Below, piece by piece: positions 18,400 through 28,060 of a DNA stretch of 64,000 nt. Within the stretch, counting starts at the first letter, position 1, and each line of letters starts with the position of its first letter. The stretch comes from Pannonibacter phragmitetus_B (GTDB taxonomy: Bacteria; Pseudomonadota; Alphaproteobacteria; Rhizobiales; Stappiaceae). The stretch is from the NCBI RefSeq assembly GCF_050510895.1, contig NZ_JBNINT010000001.1, positions 682,001-746,000 on the forward strand, written 5' to 3'. The position numbers were made by a program, and so were the translations under genes. The notes beneath the pieces are model-generated. The model did not search any database. It had not been told where the DNA came from and saw only the letters and a list, made by a program, of their open reading frames with translations.

Positions 18400-19575
18400 A
18401 TGCCGCTCGCGCCACTCGACGAGACCACCACGATTGCCCAGCTGACGGACGACCCGTATCCGGTCTATCGCCGGATGCGAGCTGAAACGCCTGTCATCCG
18501 CGTTGCTTCGGTCAAGCGCACGTTCCTGACCAAGGCTGTTCACACCAAGGCGGTGAAGGACAATCCGGATCTGTTCAGCTCCGATGATCCCAACACGCCG
18601 ATGAAGCCGGCCTTTCAGGCCCATACCCTGATGCGCAAGGACGGCGAGGAGCACCGGCGGGAGCGCATGGCCATGCAGCCGGCCTTTACGCCAAAGGTGA
18701 TCCGCAGCAACTGGGCGGAGCTCTATCAGTCCATCGCAGAGGACTATGTCTCCCGCCTGCCGCGCGGTCAGACGGTGGATCTGTTTACAGACCTCTGCGG
18801 CCCGGTTGCTGCCCGTATTCTGGCGCATATCCTCGGTGTTGAGGAAGCGACCGACGAGGAAATGCAGCGCTGGTCGCAACTCCTCATTGACGGGGCGGGC
18901 AATTTTGGCTGGCGGCCGGAGCCCTTCGAGGCCAGCGACAAGGCCAATGCGGAGATGAACGCCCTGTTCGACAGGCTTCAGGCCCGCCACAAGGCCGAGC
19001 CCAACGCCTCGGCCTTTTCGATCATGCTGAATGCAGCGGACCCGATCCCCCTCAGCCAGATCTACGCCAACATCAAGATTGCCATTGGCGGTGGCATCAA
19101 CGAGCCGCGTGATGCGCTGGCGACCATCATCTATGGCCTGCTGACCAACCCGGATCAGCTGGCGGAAGTGCGCCGCCAGGAAGCCTGGGAGCAGGCCTTT
19201 GAGGAAGGCGTGCGCTGGGTGGCACCGATCCAGGCCTCGTCCCGCCGGGTGCTTGAGGACACGGAGATCGGTGGCTTCGAGATTCCCAAGGGCGACACGG
19301 TGATGACCATTCAGGCCTCCGCCAACCGGGATGAGGAGATCTATGAGAACGGCGAAGAGTTCTTCGTCTTCCGGGACAAGAACCCGCATCAGGCTTTCGG
19401 CAGCGGCCCGCACCATTGCGCCGGTGCCCATATCGCCCGCCGCACGGTCGGTCAGATCATGCTGCCGCTGCTGTTTGACCGGTTCCCGAACATGGAATTG
19501 CCGGACCCGTCTGCGGTGAAGTGGAAAGGCTTCGGCTTCCGCGGGCCCATCAATCTGCCGGTGACGCTGAACTAG
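18400..19575 (+). CDS. Cytochrome P450, class I
   Basis: This 391-residue soluble P450 has the heme-ligand motif FGSGPHHCAGAH with Cys340 and a K-helix ExxR (Glu269-Arg272). The start at 18400 is set by a GGGAGGAGG site; earlier in-frame codons overlap the LysR control region. The I-helix segment reads AIGGGINEPRDA (228-239) instead of the common AG-G/A-D/E-T-T, so the usual acid-alcohol pair for oxygen activation is not evident. The next two genes supply ferredoxin and reductase, making a complete three-component monooxygenase. The substrate is unknown. The neighbouring TRAP/amidohydrolase operon faces it convergently and need not be related. Confidence 0.93.
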   Translation: MPLAPLDETTTIAQLTDDPYPVYRRMRAETPVIRVASVKRTFLTKAVHTKAVKDNPDLFSSDDPNTPMKPAFQAHTLMRKDGEEHRRERMAMQPAFTPKVIRSNWAELYQSIAEDYVSRLPRGQTVDLFTDLCGPVAARILAHILGVEEATDEEMQRWSQLLIDGAGNFGWRPEPFEASDKANAEMNALFDRLQARHKAEPNASAFSIMLNAADPIPLSQIYANIKIAIGGGINEPRDALATIIYGLLTNPDQLAEVRRQEAWEQAFEEGVRWVAPIQASSRRVLEDTEIGGFEIPKGDTVMTIQASANRDEEIYENGEEFFVFRDKNPHQAFGSGPHHCAGAHIARRTVGQIMLPLLFDRFPNMELPDPSAVKWKGFGFRGPINLPVTLN

Positions 19576-19623
19576 GCTGGCGGTTTCAAGTTTCGCAAGG
19601 TCTCGAATGGAGGAGGGAGAGAC

Positions 19624-19947
19624 ATGGTGAAGGTGACCTACGTGCACCACGATGGCACGCGCACCGAGGTGGACGGCAAGGAGGGCGACACCGTGATGCA
19701 CACGGCGGTGGCCCATGATGTGGAGGGCATTGTCGGCGAATGCGGCGGTGCCATGATGTGCGCCACCTGCCATTGCTACGTGGACGATGAGTGGCTGGAC
19801 GCCGCCGGAGAGCGGCGCGACGGCGAGGAAGACATGCTGGACTGCGGCGCCGCCGAGGTGAAGCCGAGCTCGCGCCTGTCTTGCCAGATCCGGCTCAGTC
19901 CGGCGCTGGATGGCCTCGTCGTGCATCTGCCTGAAGAGCAGATGTGA
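19624..19947 (+). CDS. 2Fe-2S ferredoxin (adrenodoxin/putidaredoxin type)
   Basis: This 107-residue protein has the cluster ligands Cys40, Cys46 and Cys49 in a C-x5-C-x2-C motif and the distal Cys87 in SRLSCQI, as in putidaredoxin. Further cysteines at 51 and 74 are not typical ligands. It transfers electrons from the FAD reductase encoded 20 bases downstream to the P450 encoded 48 bases upstream. A good GGAGG site precedes the ATG. Confidence 0.94.
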   Translation: MVKVTYVHHDGTRTEVDGKEGDTVMHTAVAHDVEGIVGECGGAMMCATCHCYVDDEWLDAAGERRDGEEDMLDCGAAEVKPSSRLSCQIRLSPALDGLVVHLPEEQM

Positions 19948-19967
19948 GCTGGATAAGGGGGCAGACC

Positions 19968-21161
19968 ATGCAGCGGATCGTCATCATCGGGGCCGGACAG
20001 GGCGGCCTGCAGGCGGCCATGAGCCTTCGGCAGGAAGGGTTTGCCGGCGCGATCACGCTGATCGGCGCCGAGCCGGGCTTGCCCTACCAGCGCCCGCCTC
20101 TGTCCAAGGCCTATCTGAAGGATGGTGACGGCTCGCGGCTGGAACTGCGCCCGGAAGCATTCTTCGAAAAGAATGAGGTTACGCTCGTTTCCGGCGTCCG
20201 GGCGGAACGGATCGACCGAGAAGGCCGTGAGGTGCATGCGGGCGGCACGATCTATTCTTACGACCATCTGATCCTCGCCACCGGCACCCGCAACCTGCGC
20301 CCGCCCATTCCCGGACTTGAGCGTGCGCTGGATCTGCGCACGCTGGAAGATGCGGCAAGGCTGCGCGGCGAGCTGGAACGGCCCCGTCGCATTGCCATCA
20401 TTGGCGGAGGCTTCATCGGGCTGGAGTTTGCTGCTGTTGCACGCGCTGCCGGGCATGACGTGACTGTGGCGGAAGCCGCCCCGCGTCTTATGGCGCGTGT
20501 GTTGTCGCCGGAGCTTTCGGCCCGGTTTCTCTCCCTGCACGAAGGCATGGGCACCCGCATTCTGCTGGGCCAGCCGGTGAGTGCGGTGACGGATGAAGGC
20601 GTTACGCTTGCGGATGGCTCGCGCATCGCGGCGGATCTTATGCTGCTGGCGGCAGGTGTCGTGCCGAATACTGAGCTTGCGGCAGAGGCGGGGCTTGAGA
20701 TAGCGAACGGCATCGCGGTGGATGGCCAGCTTCTGACTTCCGATCCTTCCATCTCCGCGCTGGGGGATTGTGCGTCCTTCCCTGATCCGGTGACGGGGGC
20801 GCGTATTCGCCTTGAGAGCGTGCAGGCGGCCACCGATCACGCCCGCCACATTGCCCGGCGTCTCGTGAAGGGCGCAGGGCCAGCCTATACTGCCGTGCCG
20901 TGGTTCTGGTCGGATCAGGCAGACTGGAAGCTGCAGATCGCAGGCCTTGCCGGGCCGGGTGATGAAAGTCTGGCTCTCGGGCCTGATGCCGTTCTGCGCC
21001 TGCGCGGCGGGGTGCTTTCGGCGGTCGAGACGGTCAATGATGCCAAAACCCACATGCAGGCCCGCAAGCTGCTGGCAGGGGCGAACCCGCCCTCCCGGGC
21101 AGAACTGGAAGCCTGTGGCTTCGATCTGGCTGCCCTGGCGAAGGAGCGGACAGCCGCCTGA
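19968..21161 (+). CDS. FAD-dependent NAD(P)H:ferredoxin reductase
   Basis: This 397-residue enzyme of the putidaredoxin-reductase/rubredoxin-reductase group has the N-terminal FAD site GAGQGGLQAA, the PLSKAYL motif, a second dinucleotide fold IIGGGFIGLEFAAV for NAD(P)H and the FAD motif ALGDCA. A C-terminal reductase domain follows. The ATG at 19968 is preferred to the GTG at 19944 because the nucleotide fold begins immediately after it. It completes the P450 electron-transfer chain and ends the operon before a strong hairpin. Confidence 0.93.
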   Translation: MQRIVIIGAGQGGLQAAMSLRQEGFAGAITLIGAEPGLPYQRPPLSKAYLKDGDGSRLELRPEAFFEKNEVTLVSGVRAERIDREGREVHAGGTIYSYDHLILATGTRNLRPPIPGLERALDLRTLEDAARLRGELERPRRIAIIGGGFIGLEFAAVARAAGHDVTVAEAAPRLMARVLSPELSARFLSLHEGMGTRILLGQPVSAVTDEGVTLADGSRIAADLMLLAAGVVPNTELAAEAGLEIANGIAVDGQLLTSDPSISALGDCASFPDPVTGARIRLESVQAATDHARHIARRLVKGAGPAYTAVPWFWSDQADWKLQIAGLAGPGDESLALGPDAVLRLRGGVLSAVETVNDAKTHMQARKLLAGANPPSRAELEACGFDLAALAKERTAA

Positions 21162-21167
21162 CCTTAT

Positions 21168-21204
21168 ACCAGCTCTCGATGAGCCTGGCTCATCGAGAGC
21201 TGGT
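21168..21204. terminator. Long hairpin between convergent operons
   Basis: A perfect 17-bp stem (21168-21184 with 21188-21204) with a three-base loop lies six bases after the reductase stop. It faces the PrpD gene coming from the other strand. T tracts are weak on both sides, but the stem strength and position suit a bidirectional terminator. Confidence 0.75.
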
Positions 21205-21266
21205 TAAGTCTTTGCAGCGATTCAGCAATTTCAAGGCGTGATGCGTCAGTATCGAAAGCCCTGGTA

Positions 21267-22624
21267 TTATGAGCCTGATGCTTCCGGAGAAAGCAGGGCT
21301 CCTGCGTCGTCCGAACCGGCAAGCCCTGCGATCCGGGTGAACAGGCCTGCTGCATCCTGTCTGCCGCTGTAAGCGAGGCAGTCGCGGACTTTGGCATCCA
21401 TCTGCACGGAAGACAGGGGCAAGTCTCCTGCACCGCAGAGCTGGTCGCGGATCATGCTGATGGTCTTGCCGGAGGTGAGGCTGACCTCGATCCGGTAGGG
21501 GGCATGCACGCCTGCATTGCCCGGATCAAACGGCATGCGGCGGACCTTCTGCATCAGGGCCGAATAGGGAGCGGTGGTAAAGCCTTTGCCGGAAAAATGG
21601 CGCAGGGTCAGCTCTCCGTCTGTCAGCAGGGCGGCCATGGGATAGCTGAGGCTGAAGCGGCCCTCGGCACCGGTAACGGGGGCATCAAAGCGCAGATTGC
21701 GGGCAAGAAGCTCCGGCAAGTGCACGTCAATCTGCGCAATATGATCGGGTGCGATCCCTTGCTGATGGAGGATCTCCGCCGCATCAAGCGCCTTGTGGGA
21801 GGCTGCGCAGCAGGGAAGCGCTTGACCATCAGGCCATCGGCGGCGAGCGCCCAGCGGCTGCCCAGATTGCCGAGGTTCATGGACGCAGTGCCGCCGTAGA
21901 GGCTGACGAAGCCCCAGGGGCCGGTCATGAACTCCGGCTGCGCGCCAAGCCCGGCTTCCGCCAGCAGCGCGGAAAGCACTGCGGCTCTGGCGGCAAGACC
22001 CGCGTGCAGCGGCTTGGCATCGCTGCCGAATTGCAGTTTGGAGCCTGCGGCCTGACTGAAGCCGAGGCTCATGGCGCGGGCGATGCCGTCCGCATCCAGT
22101 CCCAGCAACCATGCGGCCGCGCCTGCCGTGCCAATGGTGCCAACGGTTGAGGTGGCGTGCCAGCCTTTGCCGTAGTGGTCCGGGTTGACGGCAGAGGAAA
22201 TGCGGGCGTGGAGTTCCAGCCCTATAGCATAGGCACCCAGCAGCCTTGCCCCACTGATTGCCCGGGTGGCGCAAAGGGCAGAAAGGGCAGGGACCAATAC
22301 GGCGCTGGCATGGGTGATGCCGGGGGCGAAGTTGTCGTCATAGTCCAGCGCATGGGCGGCGGTGGCATTGACCAGTGCAGCGCCTGCCGGGCTCAGTGTC
22401 ATTTGATGCCCGTAAACGGGCGCCGGGCCAGGTCCTTCGGCGGCGCGGGCGGCTGAAAGGACCGCCACAACGGCGGCATCATCGCATCCTGCGTGAATAC
22501 AGGCGAGCGTATCGGCGAAGGACCCTGCTGCCTGAGGCATCAGGCCGCTCATATCCGCAGGCGTGACACCTGCGGCCCAGCGGCTGAGCACCATTACCGG
22601 TTCGTTTTCAGTCTGCTGCATCAC
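21267..22624 (-). CDS. MmgE/PrpD family protein, one frameshift
   Basis: This is an about 453-residue protein of the MmgE/PrpD (2-methylcitrate dehydratase-like) family. Motifs include AHALDYDDNF near residue 95, GWHATSTVGTIG near 150 and VKRFP-CCAASH near 270, where the frame is lost. The loss is at 21813-21815, a C run that should be one longer on the minus strand. The C-terminal half (VHLPELLARNL, FDPG, VSLTSGKTI) then continues in the next frame. Members are lyases or isomerases for small tricarboxylates and aspartate-derived compounds. It overlaps the preceding M20 gene by 17 bases, so it is translationally coupled. The substrate is unknown. Confidence 0.85.
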
Positions 22625-23807
22625 CCAGTTCCAGCGCCACGATGTTCATCCAGTAGGCGACCCCGTAGGGGATCAGCGCGTCGTTGAAATCATAGCCCGG
22701 CGTGTGGACGAAATGGGAGTTTTCCCCTTCGCCATTGCCGATCATGACATAGGCGCCCGGCACCTTCTCCAGCATGAAGGAAAAGTCCTCGCTGCCGCCA
22801 AGCGGTGCACAGTCTGCGTCCACATTCTCTGCGCCGGAGGTGGCCGCTGCGGCGCGTACGGCAAGCTCCGTCTGGGCGGGAGCATTGACCAGCGGCGGAT
22901 AGCGGCGGGTGTAGATCAGATGCGCTTCGACGCCCTGTGCCGCTGCGCAGCCCGAGGCCAGTTCTCCCAGACGGCGCTCCAGTGTGTCGCGGACTTCAGG
23001 GATATAGCTGCGCGCGGTTCCCCGGACGATGACGCGCGACGGGATGATGTTGGGGCTGTTGTAGTCGCCCGCATGGATATGCCCGACGCTGATGACTGCC
23101 CGCTCGTTGGAGGGAACATTGCGCGAGATGATGCTGGAAAGACCGGAGATGAAATGACCGGCGGCAACTGTGGCATCGGTTGCCATGTGCGGCATCGCGC
23201 CATGGCCGCCCGTGCCCTTGAAGATCACTTCCCAGGTGTCGCCAGCTGCCATCAGGGTTCCCGGACGGGTTTCCACCTTGCCCAGTGGAGACTTGGGGGC
23301 ATTGTGAACGCCGTAGACGGCATCGCAGGGGAACAGGTCGAACAGGCCATCCTCGATCATCACCCTGCCTCCGCCAAGGCCTTCCTCAGCGGGTTGGAAG
23401 ATGAAATGCACCGTGCCGGCAAAGTCCGGATCAGCGGCCAGTTTCTCGGCAGCACCCAGAAGCATGGTTGTGTGCCCATCATGGCCGCAGGCATGCATCT
23501 TGCCGTCAATCTTCGAGGCATATGGCAGGCCGGTCGTCTCGTGGATGAACAGCGCGTCCATGTCGGCCCTGAGGCCGATGCGCCGCTGGCCGGGGCGCTT
23601 GCCCTGCAAGGTGCCAACGACGCCCGTTTTGCCAAGACCCCGGTGAATGGTCAGGCCAAGCGCTGTCAGCGCTTCGGCGACGAGATTGCTGGTGCGCACT
23701 TCCTCGAAAGCCGTTTCCGGATGCTGATGGATATCGCGGCGGATGCCGGTGAGCTTGTCGATAAGGCGTGTGTCGGCGGCAAGCGCCCCAGCGGTGATGA
23801 ATTTCAT
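22608..23807 (-). CDS. M20-family amidohydrolase (hippurate/IAA-amino-acid hydrolase-like)
   Basis: This 399-residue metallohydrolase of peptidase family M20D has the metal site MHACGHDGHTTML near residue 100, the catalytic glutamate region QPAEEGLGGG near 130 and a dimerisation-domain motif GGHGAMPH near 185. These enzymes cleave N-acyl amino acids or related amides. The start at 23807 overlaps the stop of the TRAP small-permease gene (ATGA). Its placement directly after a TRAP transporter suggests hydrolysis of the imported carboxylated amide. The specific substrate cannot be read from sequence. Confidence 0.92.
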   Translation of the reverse strand: MKFITAGALAADTRLIDKLTGIRRDIHQHPETAFEEVRTSNLVAEALTALGLTIHRGLGKTGVVGTLQGKRPGQRRIGLRADMDALFIHETTGLPYASKIDGKMHACGHDGHTTMLLGAAEKLAADPDFAGTVHFIFQPAEEGLGGGRVMIEDGLFDLFPCDAVYGVHNAPKSPLGKVETRPGTLMAAGDTWEVIFKGTGGHGAMPHMATDATVAAGHFISGLSSIISRNVPSNERAVISVGHIHAGDYNSPNIIPSRVIVRGTARSYIPEVRDTLERRLGELASGCAAAQGVEAHLIYTRRYPPLVNAPAQTELAVRAAAATSGAENVDADCAPLGGSEDFSFMLEKVPGAYVMIGNGEGENSHFVHTPGYDFNDALIPYGVAYWMNIVALELGDAAD

Positions 23808-24343
23808 GACTGTGCCTGATGGTCTGCGGGGTGCGGCCGGGTCAATTCTTCTGCCATGCGGGCAAGGCCATGGATGAAGATGACGACGATGAAGAGCGGC
23901 ACCGAAACGGTGATGAAAATGGAGGGAAGCGGGAAGGTTTCTGCCGTTGTCTGCAAGCTGCGGGACAGGAAGGAACGTGTGGTCGACATGCCTGGCCCGA
24001 AGAAGCTGAACCACAATACGGGGGCAAGAAAGATGAACACGCTCAGCGCCCGCACGGCACCTGCCGCCAGCTGCAGAGCCTGCGGAAAATGTGCAGGGAC
24101 CTTCATCAACGTGGGATCGAACTTTGCCTTGAAGGCGACGGTCGCCCCCAGAAGGCCGACCCAGACCATGGCGTAGCGCGCAGCTTCTTCAGTCCATGCA
24201 GGCGGAGAAGAAAAGCCGTAACGGGCGACCACCTGCAGGCAAATGGCCGCCACCATGATCAGCAGGAACAGTACCGCTGTCCCCCGCATGATCCGGTCCA
24301 GCCCATGGCTGATCCGGCCAAGGATGTTCGCAATGTGCTTCAT
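23804..24343 (-). CDS. dctQ: TRAP transporter small permease (DctQ family)
   Basis: This 179-residue protein has four hydrophobic segments and the DctQ-type motif WTEEAARYAMVWVGLLGA. It belongs to the minus-strand operon dctM-dctP-dctQ-M20-prpD. The order, with the large permease first, is less common than P-Q-M. Its stop overlaps the next start by 4 bases. Confidence 0.9.
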   Translation of the reverse strand: MKHIANILGRISHGLDRIMRGTAVLFLLIMVAAICLQVVARYGFSSPPAWTEEAARYAMVWVGLLGATVAFKAKFDPTLMKVPAHFPQALQLAAGAVRALSVFIFLAPVLWFSFFGPGMSTTRSFLSRSLQTTAETFPLPSIFITVSVPLFIVVIFIHGLARMAEELTRPHPADHQAQS

Positions 24344-24371
24344 GCCTCATGCTCCATGCGGGGGCTGCGGG

Positions 24372-25343
24372 TTACTGCAAGTAAGGGGTGAGGACGTCGA
24401 TGTAGTCCTGCGGTACGGTCTGGGCCCAGACGCCCTTGGTGGCTGCGATGAACTTCTCACGTTCGCCCGGCTCCAGCGGGGTGATCTGGATTCCGCCGTC
24501 GGCGATCACCTTCTCGAAGTAGGCGGCCTGTTCCTTCGCCCAGGCGCGGTTTGCAGCAATGCCCTTGCGTGCCGCTTCGTCCACATAGCCGCGCGTTTCG
24601 TCATCAAGGGACTGGTACCAGTCGTCGGAGAACATGATCACCTTCGGCACAGGGCCTGCCTCAAGCGGGGTGTAGTACTTCAGCAGATCCACCTGGCCGG
24701 AAGCCACCACCGTGGATGGCGGGTTGATGTGGCCAACGGCAACACCCGTCTGAAGCGCCTGCGGGGTTTCTGCCCAGCTGACAACGGTGCCCTTGGCGCC
24801 CCAGGATTCAAAGAACTTGATCTGGTCGCCATTCTGGGCACGCAGGCGCATGTCCTTCACGTCTTCCAGCTTCGTCACCGGCTTCTGGGTGTTGAAGAGG
24901 CCCAGGGTGCCACCGCGCATGGCGTAGCCGGGAATACGGATACCAATGCTTGCCGCTTCCTCGTTCACCCGGTCCATGGCACCGGACTTTTCCATCACCG
25001 CGTCAAACTGGTCATCATCAGCCATGATGAAGAGCAGGAACAGGGTGCGGGAGAAGTCGGATGCCTTGAACAGCATGCTGACATTGCCGACGTTGACGTT
25101 GATGAGGCCTTGCGACACCTGATCGAGCCGGTCTTCTTCCTTGCCCATGGTGTTGGCCGGGTGCACGACGGTTTCGATGCCGTGCTCCTTGAGGCTTTCA
25201 CTGAACGCGTGGATGAAGACGTATTCTGCGTCGTTCTTCAGGTCTTCCTGGCCGGCGAAGGCAATGACAACCGGATCTGCGGCAAGGGCGGTGCCGGCCA
25301 TGAAGGCGCCTGCAAGGGTGCTGGCGATCAGTCTTTTCAGCAT
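24372..25343 (-). CDS. dctP: TRAP transporter substrate-binding protein (DctP family)
   Basis: This 323-residue periplasmic protein has a signal peptide ending near GTALAAD. The motif DVKDMRLRAQNGDQ near residue 165 holds the conserved ligand-carboxylate arginine, followed by QTGVAVGHINPP. It diverges from typical C4-dicarboxylate binders in its N-terminal half (IAFAGQEDLKNDAEYVF). It is probably specific for a carboxylated substrate that M20 and PrpD then process. Confidence 0.9.
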   Translation of the reverse strand: MLKRLIASTLAGAFMAGTALAADPVVIAFAGQEDLKNDAEYVFIHAFSESLKEHGIETVVHPANTMGKEEDRLDQVSQGLINVNVGNVSMLFKASDFSRTLFLLFIMADDDQFDAVMEKSGAMDRVNEEAASIGIRIPGYAMRGGTLGLFNTQKPVTKLEDVKDMRLRAQNGDQIKFFESWGAKGTVVSWAETPQALQTGVAVGHINPPSTVVASGQVDLLKYYTPLEAGPVPKVIMFSDDWYQSLDDETRGYVDEAARKGIAANRAWAKEQAAYFEKVIADGGIQITPLEPGEREKFIAATKGVWAQTVPQDYIDVLTPYLQ

Positions 25344-25369
25344 GTCTGTTCCTCTGTCTGGATTTCTTG

Positions 25370-26653
25370 TCAGTTGATGAGCCCGAGGTAACGGGGAAGG
25401 GCGAGGCTGATCGACGGAACGTAGATCAGCACGGCAAGCAGGAGCAGCTCGACCAGGAGGAAGGGCATCACGGCGCGCACGAGGCGCCAGTAGCCTATGT
25501 TCACCACGGTCGAGAGGATCAGCAGCACGCCGCCGAGCGGCGGTGTTAGCAATCCAACCGTCAGGTTGAAGCCAACGATGATGCCCATGTGCACAGGGTC
25601 AACGCCCATAGCGATGGCCGGCGGAATGAGCAGCGGCCCGAGCAGAGCGACGGCTGCCTTCACATCCATCACCATCCCGGCGAGCAGGAAGATGATGTTG
25701 AGCACCACGAGATAGCCCGTTGCAGTGAGGCCCATGTTGCCGATGGCCGCGCCCAGCTTTTGCGGCATCTGTTCGATGGAGGTCAGATAACCGAAGGTGG
25801 CGATGGCCACGAGGATGATGAACACCGCCCCGGAAAGCGTGATGGTCCGCACCAGCGACTCGATCACATCCTTCGGCGTCAGGCGCCGGTAGATGAGGCC
25901 GACGATAAAGGCGGCAACCACGGCAACGCCTGCGGCTTCGGCTGGAGTCATAATGCCGAACAGGATGCCGCTGAGGATGATGACGGGCAGCGTCAGCGCG
26001 GGAAGGGCGGCAAACAGCGAAGGGAAGAAGGCCGGAATAGCGGCGCCCCGGCCGCCCGGATGGTCATGCTTGTGGGCCAGATAGGCGTTGACCAGCATGA
26101 GTACCGCAGCCAGCAGCAGGCCCGGCACCACGCCGGCTGCGAACAGGGCCACAACGGACGTGCCCATGAGCGCGCCGTAGAAGATCAGGATGATCGATGG
26201 CGGAATGATCGGGCCGATGATCGAGGAAGCTGCCGTTACCGCAGCGGCGTAGTCTCGGGTGTAGCCTGCCTTCTCCATCTCCGGCACCAGCGTGTTGCCA
26301 AGCGCTGCCGCATCTGCCGTCGCCGAGCCGGATACGCCTGCAAAGAACACGGAGGTGAGAATGTTCACATGGCCAAGTCCGCCCTTGAAACGGCCGAGCA
26401 TGGACATGGAGAAACGGATCAGTGCTTCGGTGACGCCGCCCCGGTTCATCAATTCGCCCGTCAGAATGAAAAGCGGCATGGCCAGGAACGCGAAGACGTC
26501 AAGCTGTCCCATAACCCGCTGTGGAAGGGCTGCGAGGTAGCGCGTTTCTCCCAGGGCGAAGAATCCGATGATCGTCGCGCTTCCGACGAAATAGGCAATG
26601 GCACTGCCCGCCATGAGCGAGATGATCAGGAAGAGAACGGGGACTAGCGGCAT
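25370..26653 (-). CDS. dctM: TRAP transporter large permease (DctM family)
   Basis: This 427-residue membrane protein has about 12 helices and the DctM motifs FVGSATIIGFFALGE, MPLFILTGELMNRGG and LTPPLGGVLLIL. The ATG at 26653 is preferred over 26683 because an AAGGAG site lies 7 bases ahead and the first helix begins there. It is the first gene of the operon that diverges from a LysR gene. Confidence 0.92.
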   Translation of the reverse strand: MPLVPVLFLIISLMAGSAIAYFVGSATIIGFFALGETRYLAALPQRVMGQLDVFAFLAMPLFILTGELMNRGGVTEALIRFSMSMLGRFKGGLGHVNILTSVFFAGVSGSATADAAALGNTLVPEMEKAGYTRDYAAAVTAASSIIGPIIPPSIILIFYGALMGTSVVALFAAGVVPGLLLAAVLMLVNAYLAHKHDHPGGRGAAIPAFFPSLFAALPALTLPVIILSGILFGIMTPAEAAGVAVVAAFIVGLIYRRLTPKDVIESLVRTITLSGAVFIILVAIATFGYLTSIEQMPQKLGAAIGNMGLTATGYLVVLNIIFLLAGMVMDVKAAVALLGPLLIPPAIAMGVDPVHMGIIVGFNLTVGLLTPPLGGVLLILSTVVNIGYWRLVRAVMPFLLVELLLLAVLIYVPSISLALPRYLGLIN

Positions 26654-26721
26654 CGGGGACTCCTTGTCGTTCCAAGGGATCATTGCGGCCCCATCGTTTC
26701 AATACGAAATTTATTCTTGAT

Positions 26722-26733
26722 CCATAGCTATGG
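26722..26733. promoter_or_regulatory. Candidate LysR operator (CCATAGCTATGG)
   Basis: A perfect 12-bp palindrome is followed directly by a further GCTATGG half-site copy. It lies in the 276-bp AT-rich gap between the divergent dctM and LysR genes, about 70 bases from the dctM start. LysR proteins often use such ATAG/CTAT-type interrupted sites. No other feature is apparent in this gap. Confidence 0.5.
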
Positions 26734-26929
26734 GCTATGGCTTGCATTGAATTATAATGAATACTAGAGCTACTGAAGTGAGAAAGATGCAGTTGCGGCT
26801 GCGGTGAACGGATGCATTCCGTGCCAGCTGCCTGGTTGCACTTCGCATGTGCGAAATTTCTGGGCGGACTGCCTAAGAATAAGTCAGTGCATCTGTGCGC
26901 TGTTTTATCGGAAAAGCTGAGAGGAGGTC

Positions 26930-27840
26930 ATGAAAGCGATCAATCTTCACAGACTGCAGATCTTCCGTACGGTCTATGAGCTTGCGGGCATTGGCGCTGC
27001 CGCTCGAAAACTGAACCTGTCGCAGCCAACGGTCAGCCGGCATCTTGCTGTTTTCGAGGATGAGTTGAAGGTTTCCCTGTTTTCGAACGTGGCGGGCCGC
27101 ATCGAGCCCACCTGGGAGGCGCAGCGGCTTTATGCGGAAACCAACGGGCTTTTTGAGCGGGTTGCGATGCTGGAGCGCAGCGTTGAAGCGCTGCAGCGCG
27201 GTTCATCCGATTCCTGCGTATCATCGGCGCCAACACGCTGTGTATCTCGCTGATACCGGATGCTGTCGGCACCTTGCAGCAAAAGATGCCGGATCTGGCC
27301 ATTTCTGTTGATGGCGGCGGGGCGGCTGCCCAGCTCATGGCCTTGCGCGGCGGAATGGCTGATATCACGGTTGGCGCGCCTGTCGCTGGCAGTCCGGATT
27401 TGCGGCAGGATCATGTTGGCCGGACTGCGCTGGTGGCGGTCATGCCGAAGTCCCACCCGCTTGCTGACCGCAAGATGGTTGATCTGCGCGCGTTCGACGG
27501 GTTTCCCTGTGTCATGCCCAACCCCAAGGCACCTATCGGCGGGCTCGTTCACAAGGCTTTCGAGGCCGCTGGTGCCGTGCCGTCCCGGGTTTTGTCGGCG
27601 ATGTCGCCGTCCTTCGCCATCGGGCTTGTGGCCAGCACCGGCTGGTGCAGTGTGACGGACGAAATCACAGCCCATGACTTTGGTCGCGGACGGCTGGCGG
27701 TCATTCCTTTGGAAAAGCGCATCGAGATCGAACTCGTGACGCTCGAACTCTCCCGAAGTCCTTCGCGCAGGAGTGCTGGTGTGTTTAAGGACGCACTGGG
27801 GCGGGCTTTCAAGGCCTATGGTCAGCGCGCAGGGCACTGA
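26930..27840 (+). CDS. LysR-family regulator, one frameshift
   Basis: This is an about 303-residue LysR protein. The winged helix is clear (motif GIGAAARKLNLSQPTVSRHL, residues ~17-36). The frame is lost at 27200-27201, where a GG should be GGG; with the base restored the effector domain opens as FIRFLRIIGANTLCISLIP and continues to 27840. The gene is divergent from the TRAP/M20/PrpD operon and is the obvious candidate for its control. The GGAGG site before the ATG is good. Confidence 0.85.
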
Positions 27841-28060
27841 AACGGGGTGAGTTCAGCGGATACAATTGGGTACAAATTTTCCGGGGCTTTTTTCCTGTGC
27901 CGTCAGTTTGACCTGAGTTGCTGCTAATTTCGGCTGGCAACCGGTCAAAAAATTTTGATGTTTCCCTGCGTAGTGTTCACTCTACATGTTCTCGTGACAG
28001 CAGGGCGATACCGGTTTTGGGCTTGGCGGCTGAACGGAAAATTTTGAACTGGAGTTTCAT

